DNA of 64,000 nucleotides, from assembly GCA_012845835.1 (NCBI GenBank), contig JABAKD010000016.1:22986573-23050572 (forward strand), in the 5' to 3' direction. The DNA comes from Undaria pinnatifida (lineage: Eukaryota; Sar; Phaeophyceae; Laminariales; Alariaceae). Within the stretch, counting starts at the first letter, position 1, and each line of letters starts with the position of its first letter. Made by a program: the position numbers and the translations under genes. The notes beneath the pieces are model-generated. The model worked only from the letters and a program-made list of their open reading frames with translations. It made no database searches and was not told where the DNA came from. Below, one piece after another: positions 1 through 11,499 of this stretch.

Positions 1-747
1 TTATTCCCTTTCTCTTACTATTTGTCTTTTTTTTTCCAACTGACTAGCATATGTCGAGCGTATGCGTAGTGATATATTCCAGGTGTATTATTTTACTGGT
101 AGGCTTTCTTGGGTGGCAAGCGGTATAGTCGGTTTTTCCAGGCGCGAGTAATGAGACGAATGCACCGGTTTGGACCTGGCACATCGTAGACTGACTTTCG
201 ATTTCAATTTGAAAAATTTCCTGGTGGAGGCATGAATTGCGTAAGCTGTGATATACCCGTGTACCTTGGGTTGTTTGTGTTTCTTTCTGGGGTATTCCTC
301 AGCTCCAGAGGGACTGGAGCCTTTCCTGTGACCACAGACTTGATTATGCGAGTGAATGTGAGAACACCAACAACTCTGAAAATATTCAATTGTCAATTTG
401 ACCAGAATATAGTATAGTGTTACCTGTACAATGCACGTATACGACAGACGGCTAGAATGGGGGGCCCTACACTACGAATTTTTTCAAAATTAATGGAACT
501 AACTCTAAAATACCTACTACAGTATCATGGAAACATTTTGAGCAATTTTTTCGGGCGATTATCATTTTAGTTTTGAGGCTCCAGGAATTACGGCATCAGA
601 AATAATAGGGGGCGTCTACTAGTCTTTGCCTTCTGACTTTGAAAAAAAGTCTCATTTTAATTGATGGCTCTTGTTTTACTGTTGTTTTTTATTTTTGACA
701 TTGAGCACGTACGTCGTCGCCGGCGGCGTTAGGTCACCACCGCCTTT

Positions 748-835
748 GCTGCTGTGCTGCTGCTGTGCTGCTGCTGTGCTGCTGGTGTGGTGTGTCCGTG
801 TCGGTTTTATAGCGGTGGTGCTGCTGCTGTTGCGT
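748..835 (+). repeat. CTG/CAG-rich trinucleotide tract in Z copy 1
   Basis: The tract consists of interrupted CTG units (ctgctgtg repeated). The inverted Z copy has the matching CAG tract at about 36,466-36,565, so it is part of the element. The poly-Cys, Leu and Gln reading frames across it are by-products of the repeat. Confidence 0.8.
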
Positions 836-1028
836 TTGTGTGAGGACGAAGCTCTGTCTCGCACAAACCAAGCGCGTTCTGCGGTCATACGTGTGTCTGT
901 AATTCTTTGTTGTAGGTGGTGGGTGACGTATACAGCAGACACGTATCATACCAGCTACAGTATAGGCAGTGGTGACCTGTGATCCTTGGCACAAGGTACC
1001 ACCTCCTTTCCCCTCGCCGCCTTGGTAA

Positions 1029-1048
1029 GGCATGCTGCGAAGCATGCC
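1029..1048. other. Perfect 8-bp hairpin with a 4-nt loop, conserved in both Z copies
   Basis: GGCATGCT and AGCATGCC pair around the loop GCGA. A second small stem, CCTTG-GCA-CAAGG, lies just upstream at 984-996. The same hairpin is intact at 36,252-36,271 in the inverted copy. If transcribed from the plus strand here, the loop would be a GNRA tetraloop. Function is not known. Confidence 0.6.
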
Positions 1049-1943
1049 CTAGCAGGCTTGTCGCGAATAGGGGGGGCGGTCTTTCCAGCGGGTGTTAGGC
1101 CGGGCTCACCGTCGAGGAGTGATACTGTCTTGCTGCTGCTTGTGGCCGCGAGGCTTATTCGTGGCAGTAGAGTTGGGTCGTATGTGGTGTGTTAGGCATG
1201 GTCACCTACGATTTGCGCATCTAATTTAGCAGAAGCGGCGGGGCAGCAATGCATAATCGGGATGCTCGTACGTGGAGGCAGGCTCCACCACGAGCCCCGC
1301 TACAGCGCAGTATCGGTTTGCGTGGGGGAAACTGCGCCTGCCGGAGGCTGGATTCGACGACAAAGGAGAACGGCGTCTGGCCGTCGACGGGCAGAAAAGA
1401 GACGGATTGAACTCTCCCTGAACAAAAAATTATGTTTTTCAGATCAGGACCGCAAGATGCGTGGAGCATTTTTTTGGGGGGGACGGGGGAGAAGGAGAAC
1501 CAATTGGAATTGAGTGTCAACGAGAGCAAGTGCGAAGGAGCTCGACGAGTGAGCTAAGGAGTTGAGGCGGCCATGGAAAACCACAGTAGGAGGATAACAC
1601 ACGGAGACCCACGACCCGTACGTACACTATCATCATGAAAGTAGCGATAGTCTTTTTCTCAGTGTTTTTTTACGAGGCACACATGTTACTCACGTCACTG
1701 ATTTTTGTAAGTTTGCAGAAGAGTTGTAAGCCCTTCATCAGAAACGACCCACTGCAATTGTCATTTTTCAGGCACGGGCGTCGTAGCTTTGCTGCAACCT
1801 GTCAAATATCTCGGGAAGGCGGGGCGATCGTTGATAATTTTTTGTGTTTCATGATTCGATTTCTCTTGTGTCACTGCATGCCCTGAGGTCGTCAATCAGA
1901 CAGCACTCCAGACAGGAGGCGCGTTCTTCTGTGCAACAAAACG

Positions 1944-2767
1944 ATGGTCGAAAAAGTACTGGAGCAGTACTTCTCCCAAGATTGGACCTTGGAGTTTCCT
2001 AGGGACAAAGACGCGTACAAACTGGCGGTAGCCTCAGGTAACGCTGAGATGGTGGACATCGTAGCAGGATACATACCACATGATGATGAAGCGGTGAGCT
2101 TCCATGGGCTAAAGCAGGCAGCGGAGATAGGCAACTTAGGCAAGGCGAAGGTTCTCTGGCACACGTTTGTCGACCATCAAAGTAAAAGGGCGGTGGGAGG
2201 GATGAGTGCAGCGATTGAGGTTGCTGACGCACACGATCACTTTGAGGTGGCGGAGTGGTGCGTGTCGACCTTCACCGAAGCATGGACTTGTGTTCGCGGA
2301 ATGCCGTAAAAGGTCTGCGCCATTTATGTGTTTGGAGGCCACTAGGGCACTGGCTGCACGAGGAGGGATGGTTTTCTCGCTTAGGGAACTGGTTTCCCCT
2401 CATAGGGGCGAAGGAAGGGAATTTGGAGTGCGTGCTGTGGTGCTTTGAAAATCGGTGGGAGTACGAGGATGGGATCATTGAGTGGGCCGCAAAAGGAGGC
2501 CATTTGCGCGTGGTTAGGGGGTTGCTAAAGCGCGGCTACCGCTGGACCACAGAAATCTGCGGGTTACCAGCTGAAAGTGGGCAGGTGGAGTTGCTGAAGT
2601 GATGCCTGTTGAATGAATGCCCATGGTCTTGGAAGAAGGTAGTGGAGGCAGGGCAGTCGTACAGAGTTTTCACAAAAAACCGCGACTGGTGCGTCGATGT
2701 CAGCGGGGGGGAAGAACTGGTGGACAGAGTGTGGGTCCCCATGGTGGTTGCCAGTAGCAATGGGTAG
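1944..2767 (+). pseudogene. Ankyrin-repeat protein, degenerate copy
   Basis: The reading frame opens at an ATG at 1,944 and encodes ankyrin-like helices such as LAVASGNAEMV and LKQAAEIGNLGKAKVLW. Near 2,275 the ankyrin similarity moves to another frame (EGNLECVLWCFE, AAKGGHLRVVRGLLKRGY). That frame meets a TGA at about 2,600, then resumes in the same frame with LLNECPWSWKK and ends at a TAG near 2,765. The phrase 'ECPW' at the end of a repeat is typical of the large ankyrin families of brown algae and their viruses. One frameshift and one internal stop make a pseudogene the best reading; a pair of short introns is less likely because I see no good splice sites. Ankyrin repeats mediate protein binding, and no enzymatic domain is seen. 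Confidence 0.7.
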
Positions 2768-3930
2768 GTACAGGCTGTCCGCGTTACGTGCCTAGCTGTT
2801 CCGGATTCGCATATAAAACGTTAAATTCGAGAAGGGGTGTTTATTGTTGTAAAGGTTCGTGCTGCCTTGTTTGGGTACAACCGTCGGACGGCAATGCGAT
2901 GAAATGGTCTAATGTTTATGGGTTGCGAACGAACGTTGTACGGGCAGCACTGCCAACATGCAGTCGACCCCTGTATAACACAAATAAATAAGCGCGTTTT
3001 ATGCAAGGGACGTCATCGAGCATCCCCGGAGCCAATAGGTGCGCCGTGAGCGCGGGCGTCGCTGGGACGCAACGGAAGGCCCGCAGGCTGCCGCACAATA
3101 TATTTAAAACAATGGCGGCGGGCCTCTCAACGCACACGTCGATTTCATGATTTTTTACACGAGCAGCACCCAGCAGCACCGTGACTCTCGAAGACCACCA
3201 CGATTACGCACGGAAGTAGGCTTTTAACAGGAGAACAATAGGCAGAAGGAAAAAGTGTCTCATTCGCTGCGACCGCTGGCGCTCGTTGCTCCTTGTCCAC
3301 CACGGAGCCGCAACACCACTAGCGAGAAACGAATTGACAAATACGTCTAACGGGCATTCTTACTGTGCCCCAATGTGACAAGCCCACAAAGGCTAGCCCA
3401 CGATGACCCCCTCTGCCCATGTCGCCGCGCTCAACGTCGAGCTTTATTCGCTGTATCGTCCATCCCCGCCACAGACGTACCACCCATGATGGGTTTGGAC
3501 ACAAATATTTTCTCCCAAATTCTTACTCAATAGGCGGCCTGCGTACCAACCACAAACCTACCCCCACTGAGTGCCCACCATCAGTGGCAACACTTTAGGA
3601 CCCCCCCCACGCGCTCGCGGCACCTCCTTGGATAACGTGCTGTCCTCCCCCACGGCCGTCGCGCTGTTTCGTGGATGTTTTCCTCCTGGACGACCCTGTC
3701 TGTCTCTTGGCCTGGGGAGGTGGTAGTTGGTGGAGGAAACAACAGTTTTGCGGCGCTAAAGAAAGGCCCTGGCGGCTGTTTTCGCTATGCCACATTTCTC
3801 CATTCAGTCTAGATTGCCGGACACCCTCTGGCGCACAGGAGCTTGCCGTGTTGAAGCCGCTGACGCGAGATTAAAAGAAGCCTGCCCCACCCCGACACAA
3901 GGTGCGATGCTCATTTGTTGAAACGGCAAC
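2768..3930. other. No gene recognised
   Basis: The short ORFs in this stretch overlap on both strands and show no domain, repeat or convincing splice signals. It may hold the 3' flank of the ankyrin pseudogene and of the MULE relic. Confidence 0.5.
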
Positions 3931-3934
3931 GCCC

Positions 3935-5045
3935 CTCCTCCCCCGCTGATGGTGATAGCCGGAAGCCCCACGCCAGGGCTTTGCATGCCCACGGCTGACA
4001 CACCAGCGCTCCCTCCCCCCCTTCCTCCGGTGATGGCGATGGCCGGAAGCCCCACGCCAGGGCTTTGCATGCCCACGGCTGGCACACCAGCGCCCCTCCC
4101 CCCCCCTCCCCCGCTGATGGTGCTGGCCGGAAGCCCCAGGCCTGGGCTTTGCACGCCAACGGCTGACACACCAGCGCCTGCTCCCTTCCCTCCCCCGCTG
4201 ATGGTTCAGGCCGGAAGCCCCACGCCAGGGCTTTGCATGCCCACGGCTGACACACCAGCGCTCCCTCTCCCCCTTTCCTCGGTGATGGTAATGGTCAGAA
4301 GCCCCACGCCAGAGCTTTGCATGCTCGCGGCTGACACACCAACGCCCCCTCCCCGCCCCTCCCCCACTCATGGTAGTGGCCGAAAGCCCCACGGCAGGGC
4401 TTTGAATGCTCACGGTTGACACACCAGCGCTTCCTCCCCTCCCTCCCCTGCTGATGGTGATCGCCGGAAGCCCCAGTCCAGGGCTTTGCACGCCTACGGC
4501 TGACACACCAGCGCCCGCTCCCTTCCCTCCCCCGCTGATGGTGCTGGCCGGAAGCCCCACGCCAGGGCTTTGCATGCCAACGGCTGACACACCAGCGCCC
4601 CCTCCCCCCCTTCCCCCGATGATGGTGCTGGCCGGAAGCCCCACCCCAGTGCTTTACATGCCCACGGCTGTGACACCAGCGCCCCCCTCCCTCCCCCTCC
4701 CCCGATGATGGTGCCGGCCGGAAGCCCCAGGCCAGGGCTTTGCATGCCCACGGCTGACACACCAGCGCTCCCTCCCCCCCTTCCTCCGGTGATGGTGCTG
4801 GCCCGAGGCCTCACGCCAGAGCTTTGCATGCTCGCGGCTGACACACCAACGCCCAACGCCTCCTCCCCCCCCCTCATTCGCTCATGGTAGTGGCTGGAAG
4901 CCCCACGATAGGGCTTTGCATGCTCACGGTTGACACACCAGCGCTCCCTCCCTCCCCTGCCCCGCTGAGGGCTCTAGCCCCGGCCGCCTGTAGCAACGTC
5001 TGAAGCCCCCCACCAGGGCTTCGAACGCCCGCCGCTGAAACATCA
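3935..5045 (-). repeat. 84-bp minisatellite, about 12-13 units, at the 3' end of the MULE coding region
   Basis: A landmark (ctttgcatgcccacgg and variants) recurs at about 3,981, 4,065, 4,149, 4,233, 4,317, 4,402, 4,486, 4,570, 4,654, 4,740, 4,824, 4,916 and 5,020. Most spacings are exactly 84 bp, or 28 codons, and later units drift to 92 and 104 bp. On the minus strand the units read as Gly/Ser/Pro-rich repeats (VGMQSPGVGLPA) and an open frame joins them to the MULE tail (4,874-5,263). On the plus strand they read as Pro-rich repeats (GSPTPGLCMPTADTP). Confidence 0.9.
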
Positions 5046-5099
5046 GCGCCCGCCCCTCCCCTCCCACCTCCTCCTGCCGCCCCTCTCCAGCCACGTCCG

Positions 5100-5335
5100 T
5101 TCGCGCCCTCCAGGCCGGCCCCTCGGTTTTTCCCCCACCTAGAACGCCCGCCTGGCCTCGTTTCCTCCTGCGCTTCGGTTCCCATCGCAGGCCTGGTAAC
5201 GACTCCCTTGAACACCCGGGTCGTGGACGTGTCGTGCTGCGACCTCAACTCGACCTCGACCATCAGGCGCGCGTGGTTCTTGAGGTTCTCCAGGACGCGT
5301 GAAATGCCGGGAATGTTTTTGATGCCTGCTGTGAT
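5100..5335 (-). CDS. MULE C-terminal tail
   Basis: The segment reads ASITAGIKNIPGISRVLENL and NHARLMVEVELRSQ, then runs without a break into Gly/Arg-rich sequence and the 84-bp repeats. A possible small intron (donor gtgaga at 5,389, acceptor cagcag near 5,327) could join it to the SWIM piece. There is no domain hit I can name; position after SWIM is the reason for assigning it to the MULE. Confidence 0.4.
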
Positions 5336-5499
5336 GCTTGCGAGCTCCTTCCCGAAAGCGCAGCGGCTGGCCTACCTCCTAGCTCTCACCGTCGCTTTGG
5401 AGTGCGTAAAAACGCTGGGATCCGCAGGTGCAGTCAACAGGGTCTCCCGGAAGCCCCGCACATTCCGTCGCATCTACCGCGGGCTTTGCAGCGAGCCGT

Positions 5500-6023
5500 G
5501 ATATCGTCCACTCCTCAGTGCTGTCATGCCAGCGGTTAGCAAAAGATACTGCGGTGAAGCCGACGTCCCCGTCTTTCATGGCCTGGAGGGCATGTCGGCA
5601 GCCGAAACCGTCGGTCAGGATCCTCAGGCACGTGCACAGGAAGAAGCCGTTGGGTCCAAGTACGACGAGCTGACAGTACTGGGTTTGGGATCAATACGTG
5701 TCGGTGACGCGGACGAGTCGGTCCGCAAATTGTTCCCGCAGCTACTCCGCCAAGAACGTGATAGACGTCCGGGTGGTGAGGGTGACATCGCCGTCTTCGC
5801 CAGTGCCGTAACGCAGCCCCGCTCCAGCCGGGTTCGCCACGACATCGGCCAGCAGGCGTTGAACGTCGTTTCTACCCGTCGCAAGGGCCTTTGCCGTGAA
5901 CCTCATAGCCGCCAGGGCCTCGTCGGACATGTCCTGCCGGTAAAGGAAGGACGGAGCATCAAACCGGGGTACACAGGGGAGGGGAGGTTGAGGATGAAGG
6001 GCTGCCATTTCAGGAGGCATCAC
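5500..6023 (-). CDS. MULE C-terminal region with SWIM zinc finger
   Basis: Upstream (about 5,742-5,955) an open frame encodes SDEALAAMRFTAKALATGR. It ends in a TAG followed by the in-frame remnant LREQFADRLVRVTDTY. About 5,510-5,690, in another frame, the sequence reads VVLGPNGFFLCTCLRI, then GFGCRHALQAM. This is the C-x-C...C-x-H pattern of a SWIM zinc finger, which usually closes MULE transposases and binds DNA. The stop and frame change indicate decay, unless short introns are missed. Confidence 0.65.
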
Positions 6024-6904
6024 CCACGTTTGCCAAACAGTGCCACCCTATGGAAACGGAGCTGATACTATGGGAACACAACTGTTACCGAGTTCCGACA
6101 GCAGTCCGCGCATGTAGGGCAGCGGGGGGGATTTAGAGTGGTGCGATGCCTTCAAGATTCTCCAACCTATGAAAGCAAACCTCACCTTCATAGAGAACGC
6201 GCTGCACTTCGCCTGGCCCATGCCGTCCTGGACGAAGTCGAAATGTTGAAGCTACCGGGTCGTCGTTACCTCCCAGGTTGATGGAGTCGGGAAGCGCACG
6301 CGTTGGACGGGCCCCCCGGTGTTTTGATTTCAAAGACCACCGTACCAAGCACGCGGTTCAAAGGTAAAAAGTACAGGTTAGGGTCAGGAACACCTCGATG
6401 AAACGCGGCCCTGGTGTGAACATTGTGGGGGTGTCATCGTCACATTTAAAGCGAGGGTCCCCGAAGCGATAAGCCGCGGCACGGGAAAAAAAAGTGAATC
6501 TCTCCGTTTTGTTCCACGCGCGATGTGACCGACGCTATGTGACACACAACAAAAACAAAACAACGTCACGAACATCTTCGCACCCGTACAACGCCAGCCA
6601 GCCAAACAATTGGAGTCCAGCCCGCCCCTGCCCCCCCATTACAACGTGGACATGATAGGAGTAAAGGAAACCCTAATCCCCATGATACTGTGGTAGCCCC
6701 GCCCTTCCAGCGCAGGCCAACAACTGCATTCCGGGAACAAAACCCCAACAGAGGCAAAGAAAAAATACGGCTGGCGAAAGTCGACAACAAGATATCGGGG
6801 GAGAGGTGTTCCTTCAGCAGGCAGCCAGCAACAAACCTATCTACCTGATACATTTTTTCCCTTGCGTCCATATTGACGCAATTGCAAAAACAGATTCGAA
6901 AAAC

Positions 6905-7140
6905 ACCCCAAAGGTGAACCGCCGCCAACCTTGTCGTCTTGTTGGTGTCTTCTTTGACTTTCTTGGTGATGGCCCGGTGTACGTCGACTAATGTCCCCGA
7001 CCTGCTCATCGTCGGCTTCAAAGCGCTGTTGGTCGATTCCACTCGTTGCGAGGACGTGATGCCGAGCGTTGAGAGCCCTGGGTGCCCGTACCTCGCCCAC
7101 CGGTGCACCCACTTGTCGCGTGCGCCCGAACGGCTCCAAC
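6905..7140 (-). CDS. MULE transposase C-terminal core fragment (RVESTN block)
   Basis: The piece encodes WVHRWARYGHPG, then ITSSQRVESTNSALK, then SGTLVDVHRAITKKVKE. In MULE transposases this corresponds to 'W...Y...T.NRVESTN..LK' with the catalytic Glu in VESTN, followed by the 'GTL.D' helix. A continuing stretch below 6,905 (MYQVDRFVAGCLLKEH) may still be coding. Confidence 0.7.
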
Positions 7141-7869
7141 TTAGTGGGTGGACACAGCGAGAGCCGATTGCTAACTGGGTAAAACACTAATTCAAGCAAC
7201 AGCCCCCCTCCCCCCTTCCCTAGGCCACGGGTATCTCCCCCGCCGCGGGGAGCGCGAATGAGCAGAAAATCTAAAAATACAATTTTAACCCAACTCAAAC
7301 TCAACCACAACCCAACAAGACAGTCTCCGACGATATATCCTAACCAGTGTGCAGCCCGAGCGAGGCTGCTGCTGTATGCGCATCTCTATTTAGCTCAGCT
7401 CTCGACATGCCAGGAAGTGTTTACTTAGGGCCAAAAACATACTCCGCCATGTAGGTGTACATGTGGCTGCCTGGGGTCAGCAGATTAAAGAGGTCCTGCT
7501 TGGCCAAAAGGAACAGCTGAGACGCAGCGGAGAGAGCGGAGCAGGTGAAGGGGTGGAGAAAATGGGGCAGGAGTCAGAGGGCATTAAATGTGGAACGGTC
7601 CAATTCAAAGACCTTCCGGCTCCACGACAGTGCAAGGAAACATAACCGCCTGCACACGCAATACCTACTTAGACAACCCAATGCCCCAGCATCGTCCACA
7701 TGGCACCTGCTTGTTACAACCTCGTGGCAACTCCATAGCCCTTGCGTGGTCTCACGTACAAGACAACAGTAAGTCACTTTCGCTTTCGCATCACGGTTCC
7801 CCACTTACCTCCTCGGTACGAGGGAATGCTGCCTTGTTGAACATTCGAATCACCCCGGCAAGACACCCT

Positions 7870-7996
7870 CCCCAAGACCCTTGCTATGCTTCCTGACGTT
7901 CTCGTCCATGTGGAACAGGCACAGCTTGTGCCGCGACCGCGAGGACTCCCTCTGGATTGCCGCCATCGCAGCCGGAAAAGCATCAGAGAAGTTCAC
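7870..7996 (-). CDS. MULE transposase core fragment (H-x-LC-x-FH block)
   Basis: The exon appears to start after a good acceptor (ttgcag|GTGAAC) at 7,996. It encodes FSDAFPAAMAAIQRES followed by HKLCLFHMDENVRKH. This matches the MULE-domain pattern in which an Asp-containing strand precedes an 'AI..' helix and an H-x-LC-x-FH segment; the D of FSDAF would be the catalytic Asp. The open frame ends about 7,850. The 3' boundary is not clear. Confidence 0.65.
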
Positions 7997-8957
7997 CTGC
8001 AATTCGCCACGAGTGTGACCGACGCACATCACGGCCAGGAAAGCGAAACGATGTGGGAGACCTGAACTACGCAGTAACTAATGAGAACGTTCACAAAGAC
8101 CGTCATCCTCTTGTGGGCAACACAACCATAGAATCTCCTGCGGTCCTCTAGTCACACGGTGTATGCTGCACATGGATACTTGACTCAACTGTGGTTGCGC
8201 TCTCTCGATCAGTTCCCCTTAGACCCGCAGGAGAAAAATTCAAAGTCCTCTGACCGCTCGTTTGCAATCAGTGCCTGCATCGCGATGTGGGTGTAGTTCT
8301 CCTTGTCCACAACCACTATCAGTGCCAGATAATGTATTATCTGGTTGGAGGAGAACCAACATGTTGAGCGCAAACCGGACGTGCGAATGTCATGGCGAAA
8401 CCATTCTCAAAGCGGTAGGGGGGCGATGCTTTCGTTTCGTACGGAAATACTCAAATCGAACGGGTCAAAAGCCGAAAGGTCTCGGGGTTTATCACGCAAA
8501 AACTCCTTTCACTTGTTCGTGTTGGATGTGTTGTCCTGGATGAGCGGGTAGTACCGCAGCGCCGTCGTCCTCTGCGCTTCCAGCGCCTAGGCGACGCGGT
8601 TGATGCGCCCCTTGTCGTCCAGCGTAAAACTCATCCAGCAACCTTCCAGCTTAAGCCGTAGCTATAACCCCTGCGCGTCATGTGCCCCTCCCAGGGCTTT
8701 GGATTGTTTTTGTCCAAATCGCGACCTCATGGTTCTTATCTACGGCGACAATACACGCAGTTTCGGGCCGAGGAAACACGGTGACGGAGTGTTCATGACC
8801 AAGAAACCCCTACTTCTGTTGACATCATACGTACGCGCAAATCGAGGGCGACCAAACAATGAATGCTTCCGTGGGATGCCGCTGGGATCCGAACGTAATA
8901 TCTCTACGCCGCAAAACAACAGTACGCGCTACGTCGGGTATCTATCCTCACCCACTC

Positions 8958-9166
8958 ACCTGTTGTTTCCCTCTCGGACCCAGAATCAGCCCATAGCGCT
9001 CAACAGTCCTGTGAATCGACTTCGTGTCATTTTTTTCAAAGTGCAACAGACGAAGCATTTTGTCCTCCTGTTGAACCATCTCTGGTGTCATCGCGTTGTC
9101 CTTTTTTCGTGGGGGCTCGTGTTCCACGCGGCCGTCCTCTGAGTCTACGTTATGGTGCAGACACAA
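8958..9166 (-). CDS. Probable N-terminal exon of the MULE gene (charged, helical)
   Basis: This open stretch includes PPRKKDNAMTPEMVQQEDKM and HRTVERYGLILGPRGKQQ. It ends at a strong splice donor (CAACAG|gtgagt) at 8,958/8,957. The Lys/Arg-rich start and short helix are compatible with the DNA-binding N-terminus of a transposase, but no named domain is visible. Its place in the MULE gene rests only on strand, order and distance; it could belong to another gene. Confidence 0.4.
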
Positions 9167-9170
9167 GGAG

Positions 9171-10011
9171 GTCTGAGTCGTTGGGATTGAACAAGCGATA
9201 GATCCATGGTCGGCACATGAAGGGAAATGGAGGGGCGACCGAACAAGGGTGAGAGAATGAAAGGGATATTGATTTCAAACAACTTGATTGCAGCAATTTT
9301 GCGCAGCTACACCTTTACCACGAGCGACACAACGCGTGTTGCAACCAATGGGCGCTGGCTGCGGTCGGCTAAGCACACCCGACACCACTACTACTGTACC
9401 GCGGTCACCGATACGCCAACTCTATGTGTGCCAGTGGACACTGATACGTCAACCCTGCGTGCGCCAGTGGACTCACTGACAAAAGGGTAGGACCATCGGC
9501 GTTTCCTGGCCAGTTGAACGCCATCAGAAAGCCGCAACCAAGCTAGATTCCACACAACAAACAAGGGGCAAAATGCGAAATCACGGCGTTGGGCGGGCGG
9601 TTAACAATATGTCAGGTCACGGGCAGCGTCGGTATCTTCAAAAAACGCAACGGACATCACCTCTATTAACTTCGGCATCAATACCAAGCAATGTCTTACG
9701 GGGGTGCGATATACAGCAAGACGACAGCGAGGACGGGTGTCTGCCGTGAGGCCGGTACAACTAAATTAACGAAGAATAACATCTAAAAATATGGATGGCT
9801 AAGAGAACTGCCGTTCCACAAATCCACGAGAAAGGCATCTTTCCGTACCAATTGTAGAGGGACACACGGGACACGGTCGTACTTTGGCGATGGAAAGATG
9901 CGAGCGCGTCTGTTCCTTCAATAACAAAACAAATTTACTCAAACCAATCGATCACCACCGCTTTATACATAAACACGTACGCAAAGGTATATACAAACGC
10001 TGCTCCGGGGG
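9171..10011. other. No gene recognised
   Basis: A short imperfect duplication is visible near 9,420-9,475 (gtgccagtggac occurs twice). I see nothing else that I can support. Confidence 0.5.
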
Positions 10012-10838
10012 CTACAGCAACTTAGGCATACCATAACAGCAGTAGGAGTTCAGATTTTCATCAGACGTAAGTGCCGACAGTATCATGTACTGAGGTATAT
10101 TGGTGCAGCTCAGACGATGTTTGCCGTCCATCGGCGAACAGGTCAAGGGAAAATACAGAGGCGGCAAGGCTGCGTATTCTCTAAAGAGTGTCACGGCGAT
10201 ACCGGATACGGGGTACTATTTACTGCTGTGGGGCTGCTCAACACGAATAACTTCAGATCTTCAGAACAGCACCTTCTTCGTTGTAGTGTTCTTCGTCGAT
10301 TTCTTCACGGGAGCGTTGGCTCGGCCCGTAAGACCCCGTTTGTCTGGCGTCCCGCCTTGTTCGCAAACGGAGTGGACGGTCCTCCACCTGTTTTGGTTGA
10401 ACCGATTTGCTTCGGCGCTTCTAGAGTGAAGCTGGGGAGATAAGAGGGAACGAATTTCGAGACGGCATTTCCGGTCGGATGTATGTCAATGGTGTCGGAC
10501 ATGCGCTGGTAGACAGCAAGGTGTGTGTCCATGGTGGGTGGTGGGTACATGCAGCTTGCGCGTGCCATTCTTCACTGAAGGATTTGACGGGCGACGTGGT
10601 CAGTGCACAAGGAAGAATCAAATGCCGCAGCAGTCCTCAAAGTTTTCAAGCCCACCTTCACTTTGTTTCGGCGTGTCAAGTCGTATCCATGGCCGACGTA
10701 CGCGATGACCATGTCGACGGCGTTCTTCCATGTCGCCTCGCCAAAGTCTTGATCCGCTTTGTCTTCAAGGCGGGGGAACGACATCTTCAAAAGCTCCGGC
10801 CTTAGCTGCGACATCCCCGCTGTACATGACAATATCAA
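10012..10838 (-). pseudogene. Unrecognised coding remnant
   Basis: From 10,838 to 10,305 one minus-strand frame is open apart from a single TGA near 10,572. It includes FGEATWKNAVDMVIAYVGHG and, after the stop, MDTHLAVYQRMSDTIDIHP. A second frame (10,194-10,012) reads FPLTCSPMDGKHRLSC and NLNSYCCYGMPKLL and then stops. The composition looks like protein rather than random sequence, but I recognise no family. The context between transposon relics suggests a transposon-derived or dead gene. Confidence 0.35.
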
Positions 10839-11499
10839 TCGGAAGGATGGGGGCGACGCTATTGCAAGCCAGAACAGAGGGCTGATGGAAGCCTACTTGA
10901 GCCTGCTTGTACCCAATCTTTAACAATAAGAAAATAAAACAAACAGAAGTAGATCACTGCTGTATCGCATCGCGTATTGTTTTAGGCCTTCTCCCTTGGG
11001 ATCATGAAGCAAGCGCGTACTACTGCTTGTAGCCACGCTGTACTCAGGCGGCCCGCGCCTCAGCGAAAGGCGTCAATCCTTCCTTCACGACTGTCGGCAT
11101 GTCATAAACTATCATCCCACCTACGGATCGATCGCCATCGACTGCCACCACCTTGCAATGGGGACATTCACGCGAGGCGGTCGCGTCCTCGTCGCCATCA
11201 TCGTTTTTCTGGCGCTGTCCTCGCCCCGTCTTGCGGCTGAGTTGCCGTTGTAACGAGCTACATCGTCATCTACCACCATAGGCTCCTGGTTAATCCACGT
11301 CATACCTAGCTAGGTCGTGGGTGCATGTCTTTCATCCGAGTGTGCACTCCACGCCGTGCCTAGCGAGGTCACCGGTGCACAACTTTCGTCCGTCTCGCAA
11401 GGCGGCAAGGAAGCCGAGTTCGCGAGAATAGCAGCAGCACTTGCAGCAGCCTCCATGATGCTACGTAGATACCTTGGAGTTAACTACTGCGGTTCTCTG

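Larger units (their letters stand above)
1..1932 (+). repeat. Family Z repeat, copy 1 (runs off the left edge)
   Basis: This block matches, in reverse complement, 35,385-36,900 plus 39,735-40,115. Similarity is very high over the core (about 960-1,300 against 36,000-36,330) and lower elsewhere. It carries a CTG-rich tract (about 748-835) and two small perfect hairpins (984-996 and 1,029-1,048). No protein family is visible in any frame. Similarity to copy 2 stops near 1,932, just before the ATG of the ankyrin pseudogene, and is still present at base 1, so the outer end is not seen. The element class is unknown; a non-autonomous transposon or a long terminal repeat would both fit. Confidence 0.75.
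5050..9170 (-). mobile_element. Decayed Mutator-like (MULE) DNA transposon
   Basis: Four minus-strand coding pieces appear in the order expected for a MULE transposase: a possible N-terminal exon (about 8,958-9,166), the transposase block with H-x-LC-x-FH (about 7,870-7,996), the block with RVESTN (about 6,905-7,140), and a SWIM zinc finger (about 5,500-5,690), followed by a helical tail (about 5,100-5,335). MULE transposases cut and paste DNA using a DDE catalytic core. Pieces lie in different frames, separated by introns or by decay. No terminal inverted repeats or target-site duplication were found, so the ends are approximate. Confidence 0.7.

Noticed and set aside
671-1045. Cys-rich membrane-like ORF in repeat Z
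   Set aside because: The CTG tract produces it, and the matching frame in the inverted copy is not preserved.
3871-4890. Proline-rich (plus) and glycine-rich (minus) proteins of up to 257 codons
   Set aside because: They come from the 84-bp minisatellite. Several frames on both strands are open at once, so length is no evidence for a gene.
3935-5045. CRISPR-like array
   Set aside because: The units are contiguous 84-bp minisatellite copies without unique spacers, in a eukaryotic context.
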